DNA from: Marinobacterium lutimaris
GTDB lineage: Bacteria > Pseudomonadota > Gammaproteobacteria > Pseudomonadales > Balneatricaceae
Direction of reading: 5' to 3'
Length of the DNA: 64,000 nt
Assembly (NCBI RefSeq): GCF_900108065.1
Contig: NZ_FNVQ01000009.1
Location: 17,762-81,761 of the forward strand
Under the pieces are notes generated by a model. That model searched no databases, was not told the origin of the DNA, and saw only the letters and a program-made list of their open reading frames with translations. Below, piece by piece: positions 28,075-36,228 of the stretch (its first letter is position 1; every line of letters starts with the position of its first letter). Both the position numbers and the translations under genes were made by a program.

Positions 28075-29289
28075 ATGCAAACTGTAGTCATGATCGGTGC
28101 GGGGCAGGCTAGTTTAGCTTGTGCTGCAAAATTACGATCTAAAGGCTTTGACGGAGAGATTATTATAATTGGTGATGAACCAAATCTTCCTTATCAACGC
28201 CCACCGCTTTCCAAGGCTTATTTATTAGGGAAAGTCGAAAATGAACGTTTATTACTGCGCCCGCAAGCCTGGTATGAAAAAGAAAAAATCGAGTTACTAA
28301 CGTCCAATAAAGTTGAACGAATTGACCGCAGCAACAAAAATATTGAGCTGTCTGACGGCCGCTTACAAAAATATGATGCTCTTGTCATCGCCACTGGATC
28401 AGCTGCCCGCAACCTACCGCTATCGATGACCCGTTCAATATCGGGCATCCATACCATCAGAGACCTGGCCGACATTGAAAGACTGCGCCCCGAATTGGAC
28501 GTGGCCAAAAACATGGTGGTAATCGGCGGTGGATACATCGGACTGGAGATGGCCGCCGTTGCCAAAGGCTTGGGGCTGGAGGTTAATGTCATCGAAGTCG
28601 CACCCAATATTTTGGGACGTGTCGCATCGAAAGAGACCGCCGATTACATATTGAAACTGCATCAGGATCAGGGTGTTCAATTTCATGTAGGCGAGCAGAT
28701 CAAGGAGCTGACTGGCGAAGAAAAAATTCAGTCGGTGGTTCTTGAAAACGGCAAAGAGATACGGGCTGATATTGTCGTCGCCGGCATTGGCGCTATGCCC
28801 AGGGTAGAACTTGCCGAACAAGCCGACCTGGAGATCGCCAACGGAATTCTTGTCAACGAGCTTGGCCAAACCTCCGATTCAGATATTTACGCGATTGGCG
28901 ATTGCGCCTGCTACCGCTTGCAAAACGGTGATATCCGCCTGGAAAGTGTCGGTAACGCTATCGATACCGGCGAACTTGTCGCCTGTAACATTCTTGGTGA
29001 AACGGTTTCCTACGAGCCTAAACCCTGGTTCTGGTCCGATCAGTTCGATATGAAACTGCAGATCGCAGGGCGGATTTCCACCCAGGACTGCGTCACTGTC
29101 CGCGACGTCGAAGGTGAAGGGCGCTCCCATTGGTACCACCGCGATGGGCAGTTGGTCGCTGTCGATGCCCTCAACGCGCCACGTGCCTACCTGATCGGAC
29201 GCAAGATGGTTTTAAACGGCTTGTCACCAACTGGGGAGCAGCTAGCCAACCGACAGAAATCACTGAAAGAGATCTTCGAGAGTTTATGA
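28075..29289 (+). CDS. FAD-dependent ferredoxin reductase
   Basis: A 404-residue reductase with the FAD loop (GAGQASLACAAKLR), PYQRPPLSKAYL, NAD loop (VVIGGGYIGLEMAA) and DIYAIGDCACY, as in putidaredoxin-reductase-like proteins. It moves electrons from NADH to the ferredoxin next door. GGAG lies ten bases before the ATG. Base composition changes inside the gene: about 40% G+C by hand count over 28141-28380 but about 56% over 28381-28500, hinting at a recombination point. Confidence 0.93.
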   Translation: MQTVVMIGAGQASLACAAKLRSKGFDGEIIIIGDEPNLPYQRPPLSKAYLLGKVENERLLLRPQAWYEKEKIELLTSNKVERIDRSNKNIELSDGRLQKYDALVIATGSAARNLPLSMTRSISGIHTIRDLADIERLRPELDVAKNMVVIGGGYIGLEMAAVAKGLGLEVNVIEVAPNILGRVASKETADYILKLHQDQGVQFHVGEQIKELTGEEKIQSVVLENGKEIRADIVVAGIGAMPRVELAEQADLEIANGILVNELGQTSDSDIYAIGDCACYRLQNGDIRLESVGNAIDTGELVACNILGETVSYEPKPWFWSDQFDMKLQIAGRISTQDCVTVRDVEGEGRSHWYHRDGQLVAVDALNAPRAYLIGRKMVLNGLSPTGEQLANRQKSLKEIFESL

Positions 29290-29361
29290 ATCGAGCAGTA
29301 GACCGCTGAAAAAGACCTACTCCTCCTTTTATGAAGCTTAATTTCGCAAAGCGTGAGAAAG

Positions 29362-30369
29362 ATGGAAAAAACATTAGATACATCAATTAAGATCAATGCA
29401 CCGGCCCATGTAATCTGGGCCATATTGGATGACATTGAACGATATCCCGAATGGAACCCTCTGGTCCCTGAGCTGAAGGGAAAAACGATGGTTGGCCGCC
29501 AGGTGGAAGGTATCTTGACTCGCGAAGGTATGCCCACCGTTCCACTGAAGCCGACGCTGACAGCTATTGTCGGTGCAAGAGAGCTACGCTGGCTCTCCGA
29601 GCGCCCCACTCCCGGCGAGTTTCGTGCAGAGCACTACTTCGTTCTGGAACAGAATGATGACGGTACAACCACCCTTATCCATAACGAAGATTTTTCCGGA
29701 ACCTTCCTGACTCAGGTCTGGGATGGGATCAATACTCTGGGGCGTGCGGCTTACATCAGGATGAACGAAGCCCTGAAGGAGCGTGCAGAAGCGTTGGCCA
29801 CCGAAGAACCCTATGTCCACGCCAGCCTTGATAACACACCGTCAGATAAGGTTTCGCTGCAGGGAAAAACCCTGAAATGCTCATGCGCGGAAAACCCTGT
29901 CGTTATCAACGTCAATGCGCCGATTTACCATAACCACCTGTGCGGCTGTAGCAAATGCTGGAAGCCTGAGGATGCGTTGCTGGCGTTGATCGCAGTCGTG
30001 GCGGATGGACAGCTGACCGTTGCAGAGAATAACGACAAGCTGCAGATTGTCGATGAAACCCAATCCATCAAGCGCTATGCCTGCTCATCCTGCGGCACGC
30101 ATATGTACGGTACGGTTGAAGACAGGGATCATCACTTTTACGGTCTGAACTTCATCCACCCTGAACTGGTGACAGATGGCCAGATACCGGTACCTGAATT
30201 TGCGGCGTTTGTTTCCTCGTTGGTTGAAACCGGATTGGAACCGGCTCAGATGGTTTCAATTCGTACCAAACTTGAGGACCTCGGGATCCCATCCTACGAC
30301 GTATTTTCTCCGGAAATCATGGACCTGATCGCCTGGCATAAGGTCAAACTGGAAAAGTGCGACCAGTAG
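29362..30369 (+). CDS. SRPBCC-GFA fusion protein
   Basis: A two-domain protein of 335 residues. Residues 1-150 form an SRPBCC/START-like hydrophobic-ligand domain (IKINAPAHVIWAILDDIERY, YPEWNPLVPEL, GTTTLIHNEDFSG). The second half is a GFA domain, as in S-(hydroxymethyl)glutathione synthase, with zinc-binding CSC, CGCSKC and CSSCG groups. GFA enzymes or relatives handle formaldehyde adducts. Joined in the P450 operon, it may collect formaldehyde at the source, or bind the substrate; both are inference. The ATG at 29362 is preferred over a GTG at 29353. Confidence 0.85.
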   Translation: MEKTLDTSIKINAPAHVIWAILDDIERYPEWNPLVPELKGKTMVGRQVEGILTREGMPTVPLKPTLTAIVGARELRWLSERPTPGEFRAEHYFVLEQNDDGTTTLIHNEDFSGTFLTQVWDGINTLGRAAYIRMNEALKERAEALATEEPYVHASLDNTPSDKVSLQGKTLKCSCAENPVVINVNAPIYHNHLCGCSKCWKPEDALLALIAVVADGQLTVAENNDKLQIVDETQSIKRYACSSCGTHMYGTVEDRDHHFYGLNFIHPELVTDGQIPVPEFAAFVSSLVETGLEPAQMVSIRTKLEDLGIPSYDVFSPEIMDLIAWHKVKLEKCDQ

Positions 30370-30386
30370 AGATATGGCATGGAATG

Positions 30387-30441
30387 CCGGGTATCGATCG
30401 CCGTTACCCGGTTACGTTTACCGCCCCTCTTCGGTAAACGT
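30387..30441. terminator. Two tandem hairpins between convergent genes
   Basis: CCGGGTA/TACCCGG (30387-30393, 30405-30411) is followed by a ten-base perfect stem ACGTTTACCG/CGGTAAACGT (30414-30423, 30432-30441). They lie between the SRPBCC-GFA gene and the convergent GntR gene and probably end both transcripts, although a T-run is missing. Confidence 0.6.
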
Positions 30442-30497
30442 CGTGCTCAACCGTTAAAGCGATCTTTCCCGGGGTGTTGCAGTAGTAATCATGATGG

Positions 30498-31187
30498 TTA
30501 CTGCAGAGTGGCGCTTTCCTGCAGGCGCAAAGCGGCGGTCACATTCTTCAATGTGCCCCTGATGTGCGCATCCAACAGTTCCGCAGCGCCCTTTGCATCC
30601 CGCTCCAACGCAATATCCATCAGCCGCTGGTGCTCATCGCTCTTATTGCGAACCGCGGTGCGATGAAGTGCAGAGTAGCGCCTATAACGCTCGGCCTGAT
30701 CGAATAGAGAATCGATCAGCCGCAGCAGACGATCTGACTTGCACGCGGAAAAAAGCGCGAAGTGAAACGCTTTGTGGCGCTCGGTCCAGTCATCGTCCAG
30801 CACTACGGAACGCCCAGCCAATTTCTTCTCCGCCACCCTCAGACGATGGAAAGCACCAATCACGTCGGCTTCCCAAGCATCGTCGCCATTCTCGATTGCA
30901 TCGACCAGCGCCTCACACTCCAGCAAACATCGCAACCGCGTGATCTGCTCGAAGTCGTCGATTGTAAGACTGGAGACTCTAAAACCCCTGTTTTCACTGG
31001 CAACGACCACGCCTTCCTGCGATAGACGATTCAGTGCCTCACGAATGGGAGAGCTGCTCAGGCCATAAGACTTGGACAGGTTGGCTACCTTGAGCTTCTC
31101 ACCGGGAGCAAGCTCACAACAGATGATCGCTTTCTTCATCTGCTGAAAGGCCACCTCAATGAGTGATCCTTCTTGGGTGTTTTGCAT
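30498..31187 (-). CDS. GntR-family regulator, FCD subfamily (CsiR-like)
   Basis: A 229-residue regulator with a winged helix (PGEKLKVANLSKSYGLSSSP, IREALNRLSQEG) and FCD domain (metal-binding His in FHFALFSAC and DEHQRLMD). The ENRGFRV and LLECEAL segments recall E. coli CsiR, a glutarate-responsive repressor, which is notable beside glutaryl-CoA genes. It is divergent from the envelope operon, whose upstream region has three TTTGTGC-type sites also present before the FAH operon, so it is the best candidate for a shared repressor. Confidence 0.86.
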   Translation of the reverse strand: MQNTQEGSLIEVAFQQMKKAIICCELAPGEKLKVANLSKSYGLSSSPIREALNRLSQEGVVVASENRGFRVSSLTIDDFEQITRLRCLLECEALVDAIENGDDAWEADVIGAFHRLRVAEKKLAGRSVVLDDDWTERHKAFHFALFSACKSDRLLRLIDSLFDQAERYRRYSALHRTAVRNKSDEHQRLMDIALERDAKGAAELLDAHIRGTLKNVTAALRLQESATLQ

Positions 31188-31222
31188 GGTAATGGTTACC
31201 TAAAACTAATAATTGAGTAAAT

Positions 31223-31400
31223 TTTATGCGCAAAATTTTATTTGTGCAATTTTTAGCCGCACCTCCAAGTAGCTTTCCCCCCCCCCCCCGCCATATCCTG
31301 CCATTAAGCCTTTTTCGGCCATTTTTACGGGTGTAAATGTGCCCTGCCAACTCAACCACCGCTTGACTAAAAATTTACATAGCTATATTTTGTGCATAAA
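31223..31400. promoter_or_regulatory. Cluster of TTTGTGCAnAAA-like operator sites
   Basis: TTTATGCGCAAA (31223-31234), TTTGTGCAATTT (31241-31252, one good half) and TTTGTGCATAAA (31389-31400) match the perfect palindrome TTTGTGCACAAA at 22132. They occupy the GntR/GlcG divergent gap on both promoter sides, as expected for autoregulation plus control of the envelope operon. Confidence 0.6.
31277..31289 (+). repeat. Homopolymer run of 13 C
   Basis: Thirteen consecutive C in the divergent gap between the GntR gene and the GlcG operon, between the operator sites. Together with the ten-G run at 21404 it is one of two long G/C homopolymers in the cargo, both upstream of genes rather than in them. 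Confidence 0.85.
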
Positions 31401-31479
31401 GAAAGATTTTGTATTAATATTATAATTAAAAACATATTACCTATTATTATGCGTAACAATATCCACTTCAGGGGACCGC

Positions 31480-31881
31480 ATGCGAACACGTTTGGAGCTA
31501 GACGCAGCTGAGATAGACAGCATGATCGCTGCAGCGAACGACGAGGCATCCTGCAATAGCTGGGCTGTCTCTATCGCCGTAGTTGATGAAGGCGGGCATC
31601 TCCTGGCATTTCGTCGTCTGCCCGGCGCATCACGCTCCTCCGTCCAGATCTCGATCGACAAGGCCCGTAGCGCTTCGCTGACACGCCGTCCTACCAGTTT
31701 TTTTGAACAGATGCTGCAGGAGGGCAAAGCCGGTACCCCCACACTCCATGACGTCATCCCCATGGCAGGGGGACTGCCGATCGAGGTCCAGGGACAAGTC
31801 GTAGGTGGCATTGCCGTCAGTGGCGTGAAATCTGAATTTGATGTGCAGATCGCACAAGCTGGGCTAAACGCCCTCAGTTAA
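31480..31881 (+). CDS. GlcG/HbpS-family protein
   Basis: A 133-residue protein with the family pattern: AVSIAVVDEGGHLLAFRRLP, ISIDKARSA, and GGLPIEVQGQVVGGIAVSG. Related proteins bind heme or accompany glycolate, diol and other oxidation operons; the role is generally unclear. It heads the envelope operon (119 bases before the DUF1302 gene) and is controlled from the operator-rich gap upstream. GGGGA precedes the ATG. Confidence 0.85.
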   Translation: MRTRLELDAAEIDSMIAAANDEASCNSWAVSIAVVDEGGHLLAFRRLPGASRSSVQISIDKARSASLTRRPTSFFEQMLQEGKAGTPTLHDVIPMAGGLPIEVQGQVVGGIAVSGVKSEFDVQIAQAGLNALS

Positions 31882-32000
31882 TTTCTCTTCCATTTCAACG
31901 CAGCAACAGGAGATCGGCACAACAGACCACCCAGATACGCTCGCTCAACGCGTTCGATAGCAAACCCAAAAATAAAGATAAGAATGCAAAAGAGGTTTTC

Positions 32001-33638
32001 ATGACTACGCCTAGAAAGATCCAGGTAAACTGGAACTGCTTTCGACTACCCCTGTACACCGCAGGCATCGCTGCAGCACTGCTGACTTCGTTCAACACCT
32101 ACGCGTTTCAGATCGATACTGGCGACTCTGGAGTAAAAGCCAGTTGGGAAAATACTATTAAGTACAGCACAGCCTTCCGTGTCTCCGATCTTGATGAAAG
32201 CGTTGCCGCTACCAGCACCAATCCAAACGTCGATGATGGCGATCGCAACTTCGATAAGGGACTGATCTCCAATCGTCTCGATCTTCTCTCTGAATTCAAC
32301 ATCCGTTATCAGAACATTGGGGCTCGTATCAGTGCCGCCGCTTGGTACGACGACGTCTACAACAACTCCAACGACAACGACTCCCCCGCCACCTTCAATG
32401 GGCTGAGCGTGGATAACGATGAGTTCACCGACGATACCAAGGAGCTGCACGGCCGTGATATCGAGCTGCTCGACGCCTTTGTCTACGGCTCTACCAATAT
32501 CGGTTCATCTCACATCTCGGCTCGCCTGGGTCAGTTCACCGAGATCTACGGCGAAAGCCTGTTCTTCGGCGCCAACGGTATCGCTAGCGCTCAGGGGCCG
32601 GTCGATCTAATCAAGCTGCAATCGGTCCCCGGCTCGCAATTCAAGGAGATCTTGAGACCCGTTCCACAGCTATCCACCAGCCTGCATCTGAGCAACGGCA
32701 TCAACCTCGGCGCCTATTACCAGTTTGGCTGGGAAAAAACGCGACTTCCCGCATCAGGGAGCTACTTCAGCAATGGTGATTTTGTCGGCGAAGGTGCAGA
32801 AACCGTCAACATAGGCTTCCCGTTGATTCACGCATCCGACCTCGAGGCAAAAGACTCAGGTCAGTTCGGTGTACAGATGAAGTTTTCCTACAATGACTGG
32901 GATTTCGGCCTGTATGCAGCCAAATACCACGCCAAAACTCCCCAGTTTTACTGGCAGCCCGCTTTCGCAGGTGGTGACGACACCTATAAAGCGGTGTATG
33001 CGGAGGATATCAAAACCTATGGCGCTAGCTTCAGCACCCTGGTGGGCGAAGCCAACGTGGCAGGTGAAGTGTCTGTCCGTATCGATACCCCATTGGCCGC
33101 CCACGGTGGTGTAGTGTTCGGTGCCCCGCTCAGTGCTGACAACGGCGATAATGCTGCTTACCCAGTGGGTAACTCCCTGCATGCTCAACTCTCGATGATC
33201 GACCTCTACGGCGAGAGCAGCCTCTGGGACGCCGCTGCGCTCGTCGGCGAAGTGGCGTACAACCGTCGTCTCAGCGTGAAGAAGAACAAGGCGATGCTCG
33301 ATCCGAACTCGACTCGTGACGCCGTGTCACTGCGCTTCACCTTCGAGCCTCAGTACTTCCAGGTGATACCCGGCGTAGATCTGCAGGTTCCGATCACCGT
33401 CGGCTATACCCCTTACGGCCGTTCATCGGTCACCCCGCTGGCCTTTGCACCTGAGCATGGCGGCGATATCACCATCGGTGTCAAAGCTGACTATCAGAAA
33501 ACCTGGTACGGCTCGCTGAGCTACACCAACTTCTTCGGTAGTGGCGGCCCTATTGTGCGCTCCGACAACAACTACAGCTTCGACCAAACCATGGCGGATC
33601 GTGACTTCATTGCTCTCTCGATCCAGCGCAAGTTCTGA
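32001..33638 (+). CDS. DUF1302 outer-membrane protein
   Basis: A 545-residue protein with a signal peptide (residues 1 to about 36, ending NTYAFQ) and long amphipathic beta-strand content ending in an aromatic-basic terminus (LSIQRKF), as expected for an outer-membrane barrel. DUF1302 proteins are typically encoded beside DUF1329 proteins in clusters for hydrophobic or terpenoid-like substrates and are thought to help uptake. AGAGG precedes the ATG. Genes 32001-38673 are closely spaced. Confidence 0.88.
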   Translation: MTTPRKIQVNWNCFRLPLYTAGIAAALLTSFNTYAFQIDTGDSGVKASWENTIKYSTAFRVSDLDESVAATSTNPNVDDGDRNFDKGLISNRLDLLSEFNIRYQNIGARISAAAWYDDVYNNSNDNDSPATFNGLSVDNDEFTDDTKELHGRDIELLDAFVYGSTNIGSSHISARLGQFTEIYGESLFFGANGIASAQGPVDLIKLQSVPGSQFKEILRPVPQLSTSLHLSNGINLGAYYQFGWEKTRLPASGSYFSNGDFVGEGAETVNIGFPLIHASDLEAKDSGQFGVQMKFSYNDWDFGLYAAKYHAKTPQFYWQPAFAGGDDTYKAVYAEDIKTYGASFSTLVGEANVAGEVSVRIDTPLAAHGGVVFGAPLSADNGDNAAYPVGNSLHAQLSMIDLYGESSLWDAAALVGEVAYNRRLSVKKNKAMLDPNSTRDAVSLRFTFEPQYFQVIPGVDLQVPITVGYTPYGRSSVTPLAFAPEHGGDITIGVKADYQKTWYGSLSYTNFFGSGGPIVRSDNNYSFDQTMADRDFIALSIQRKF

Positions 33639-33661
33639 GCCCCTCTCTTCAGGAGAATAAT

Positions 33662-35014
33662 ATGAATAAGTACCTTCTGGCTTTTTCCGCGAGTCTCACG
33701 CTTGGGCTCGCATCCTCTTCCTCTTTTGCAGCGGTATCCGCCGACCAGGCCGCCGAGCTCAAGAGTAAGCTTACCCCTCTGGGCGCCGAGCGTGCAGCGA
33801 ACGCCGACGGCAGCATCCCAGCTTGGGATGGCGGTATGACGCAGGACCCTGGTGGCGCCAAATTCGGCGATGTACCTGCCGATCCGTTTCCTGGCGAGAA
33901 ACCACTGTTCCGCATAACTGCCGAGAACGCGGCTCAGTACGCTGACAAACTGACCGACGGTACCAAAGCGCTGATGCAGAAATACCCGGACAAGTTCTTT
34001 GTCGATGTCTACCCGACTCACCGTACCGCAGCGGCACCGGACTGGGTGTATAACAATACGCTGAAGAACGCCACCGACTGCAAACTGACCGACAACGGTC
34101 TGTCGGTAGACGACTGCTATGGAGGCATCCCCTTCCCGATTCCGCAGAACGGTAGCGAAGCGATCTGGAACACCCTTCTGCGCGTCGAAGCCGAGTCGGT
34201 GGAAATGGGTTACGTCAACATAGTCGGTAACGCTGACGGCACGCGTACCCTGGCCAGCCGAGGCGTGGAGAACTGGCAGTACCCCTACTACTACAAGGAG
34301 GGTGACGCGGCCGATTGGTCTGGTCTCTATGTACTACTGCGCTTCCTGACCAACGAACCACCCTACAAGGCAGGGGAATCGTTGGTCACTCACGACAGCA
34401 TTGACCCCAAATCACCCCGTTCAGCCTGGCAGTACCTGGTTGGCCAACGTCGCGTGCGCCGTGCGCCGACTGTGGGTTACGACACCCCTGACTTCGTAGC
34501 ATCGGGCGCTAACTACTTTGACGAGGTGCAGGGCTTTATCGGCCACCCGGACCGGTACGACTGGAAACTGATCGGTAAGCAGGAGATGTACATCCCCTAC
34601 AACACCAACAAGTTCCACAGCGAGAAACCGGACGACGCCTTCTCCGAAGACGTACTGAACTCCGAAAAGATGCGCTGGGAACTGCACCGTGTCTGGGTTG
34701 TGGAGGCCAACGTATCTGAAGGCAAGCGCCATGCCGTACCCAAGCGCCGCTTTTACATCGATGAGGACAGCTGGACCGTGAGTCTGGTCGATGGCTATGA
34801 CGCAGAAGACAAGCTCTGGCGCGTAACTCAGGTGATGCCTTTCGTCGTACCGTCAATACCGGCTGTCGTGGTTAAGCCCATCGTGGTTTACAACCTGCAG
34901 GGCGGCATCTACAGCGTGGTACAGGGACTGAATGGCGAAAGCTATGAAGTAGTGCCTCGGAAAAACGATTACTTCTTCACCGGTAACTCCATGATTTCGG
35001 ACTCCGTCCGCTGA
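33662..35014 (+). CDS. DUF1329 periplasmic/outer-membrane protein (LolB-like fold)
   Basis: A 450-residue exported protein (signal peptide about residues 1-24, ending SFAA). It has the DUF1329 features NADGSIPAWDGGM near the start, the YCF-independent GVENWQYPYYYKEG middle and the YDWKLIGKQEMYIPYN and RRFYIDEDSW segments. It probably binds or carries a hydrophobic compound across the periplasm with the DUF1302 barrel. It begins 23 bases after the DUF1302 stop. Confidence 0.88.
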   Translation: MNKYLLAFSASLTLGLASSSSFAAVSADQAAELKSKLTPLGAERAANADGSIPAWDGGMTQDPGGAKFGDVPADPFPGEKPLFRITAENAAQYADKLTDGTKALMQKYPDKFFVDVYPTHRTAAAPDWVYNNTLKNATDCKLTDNGLSVDDCYGGIPFPIPQNGSEAIWNTLLRVEAESVEMGYVNIVGNADGTRTLASRGVENWQYPYYYKEGDAADWSGLYVLLRFLTNEPPYKAGESLVTHDSIDPKSPRSAWQYLVGQRRVRRAPTVGYDTPDFVASGANYFDEVQGFIGHPDRYDWKLIGKQEMYIPYNTNKFHSEKPDDAFSEDVLNSEKMRWELHRVWVVEANVSEGKRHAVPKRRFYIDEDSWTVSLVDGYDAEDKLWRVTQVMPFVVPSIPAVVVKPIVVYNLQGGIYSVVQGLNGESYEVVPRKNDYFFTGNSMISDSVR

Positions 35015-35092
35015 TCACTGCCGGGACCGGAGCGCTTACCCACTCCCAAAATAAGTGTGCGCTCCGTTCAGCCGAACTCGAGGTTCTACATC

Positions 35093-36226
35093 ATGCAAAA
35101 AGAATACAAACAACCGACTCGGTACTCCCACATGTCACTGGCTGTTCTTTCGGTGCTTGGTCTCAGCGCAGCCCTGCTGTCACCGAGTGCAGTAACTGCA
35201 GCAAGTGCAGAAATCAGCAACAACCTCTACGAACAGACTGCCATATCCAGCGGTCTGGCCTCGCACTCGTTGATGTTGGATGTGGCGGATACCGGGGATC
35301 GCCTCGTCTCTGTCGGTGAACGCGGGTTCATTCTAATCTCCGACGATGCTGGCCGTTCCTGGCAACAGATTCAGTCGCCGGTGAGCGTTACCCTGACACG
35401 GGTGGTTTTCGCGACTCCGCAGCAGGGCTGGGCTGTCGGTCATGCCGGTGTCGTCCTGCATACCAAGGATGGCGGACTGACGTGGCAGAAGCAGCTAGAT
35501 GGCATGCGCATCGCGGAGCTTGAGGTTACCGCAGCAACGGATGCCTACAACCTCGATCCCAACCAGGAAAACGAGTTCAAACTGAAGATGGCTAAGCGTC
35601 TGGTCGAAGACGGGCCGGACAAGCCACTGCTAAACCTCTATTTCTCCGATGCGCATAACGGCATGGTGATTGGTGCCTACGGTCTGGCACTGACAACAGA
35701 GGATGGTGGCGCCAGCTGGCACAGCATCAGTAATCATCTCGATAACCCTTCCGGATTGCATCTGTACGATATCATCGAGAACAACGGCACCCTGTATATC
35801 GCCGGGGAACAGGGACTATTACTCGCCTCTTACGACGGCGGCGGCTCTTTTGAGGAGCTGAATTCACCCTCCATGGGCTCTCTATTCGGCCTGGTAAGCA
35901 CTGAAAACGGCGCGATAGTCATATACGGACTCCGCGGTGGAATCTATCTCTCCGAGGACAGCGGCGACTCCTGGCAGGAGATCCCCAACCGCCTGCCCAT
36001 TACCATTACCGCCGGTGCCCGCCTGCAGGATGGCAGCCTGCTGTTGCTCGACGAGTCGGGACGGACTCTGCGCAGTAGCGACAACGGCCACAGCTTCAGC
36101 GCCACCCCCATAGCCGAACCTACCTACCTGACCGGGCTGACTCAGACACAGGATGGTGAACTAATCCTCACCGGTCTGCGCGGCCCGATACGGCTAGCCG
36201 AAGGCAGCCACGATAGGGAGTCCTGA
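35093..36226 (+). CDS. YCF48/BNR-repeat beta-propeller periplasmic protein
   Basis: A 377-residue exported protein with repeated Asp-box blades: SDDAGRSWQQIQ, TKDGGLTWQKQ, TEDGGASWHSI and SEDSGDSWQEI. This is the YCF48-like (HCF136-type) propeller. It is usually encoded between DUF1329 and RND genes, suggesting an accessory part of one envelope complex. The ATG at 35093 gives a signal peptide (LAVLSVLGLSAALLSPSAV) and has GAGG ten bases upstream. Confidence 0.85.
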   Translation: MQKEYKQPTRYSHMSLAVLSVLGLSAALLSPSAVTAASAEISNNLYEQTAISSGLASHSLMLDVADTGDRLVSVGERGFILISDDAGRSWQQIQSPVSVTLTRVVFATPQQGWAVGHAGVVLHTKDGGLTWQKQLDGMRIAELEVTAATDAYNLDPNQENEFKLKMAKRLVEDGPDKPLLNLYFSDAHNGMVIGAYGLALTTEDGGASWHSISNHLDNPSGLHLYDIIENNGTLYIAGEQGLLLASYDGGGSFEELNSPSMGSLFGLVSTENGAIVIYGLRGGIYLSEDSGDSWQEIPNRLPITITAGARLQDGSLLLLDESGRTLRSSDNGHSFSATPIAEPTYLTGLTQTQDGELILTGLRGPIRLAEGSHDRES

Positions 36227-36228
36227 CA

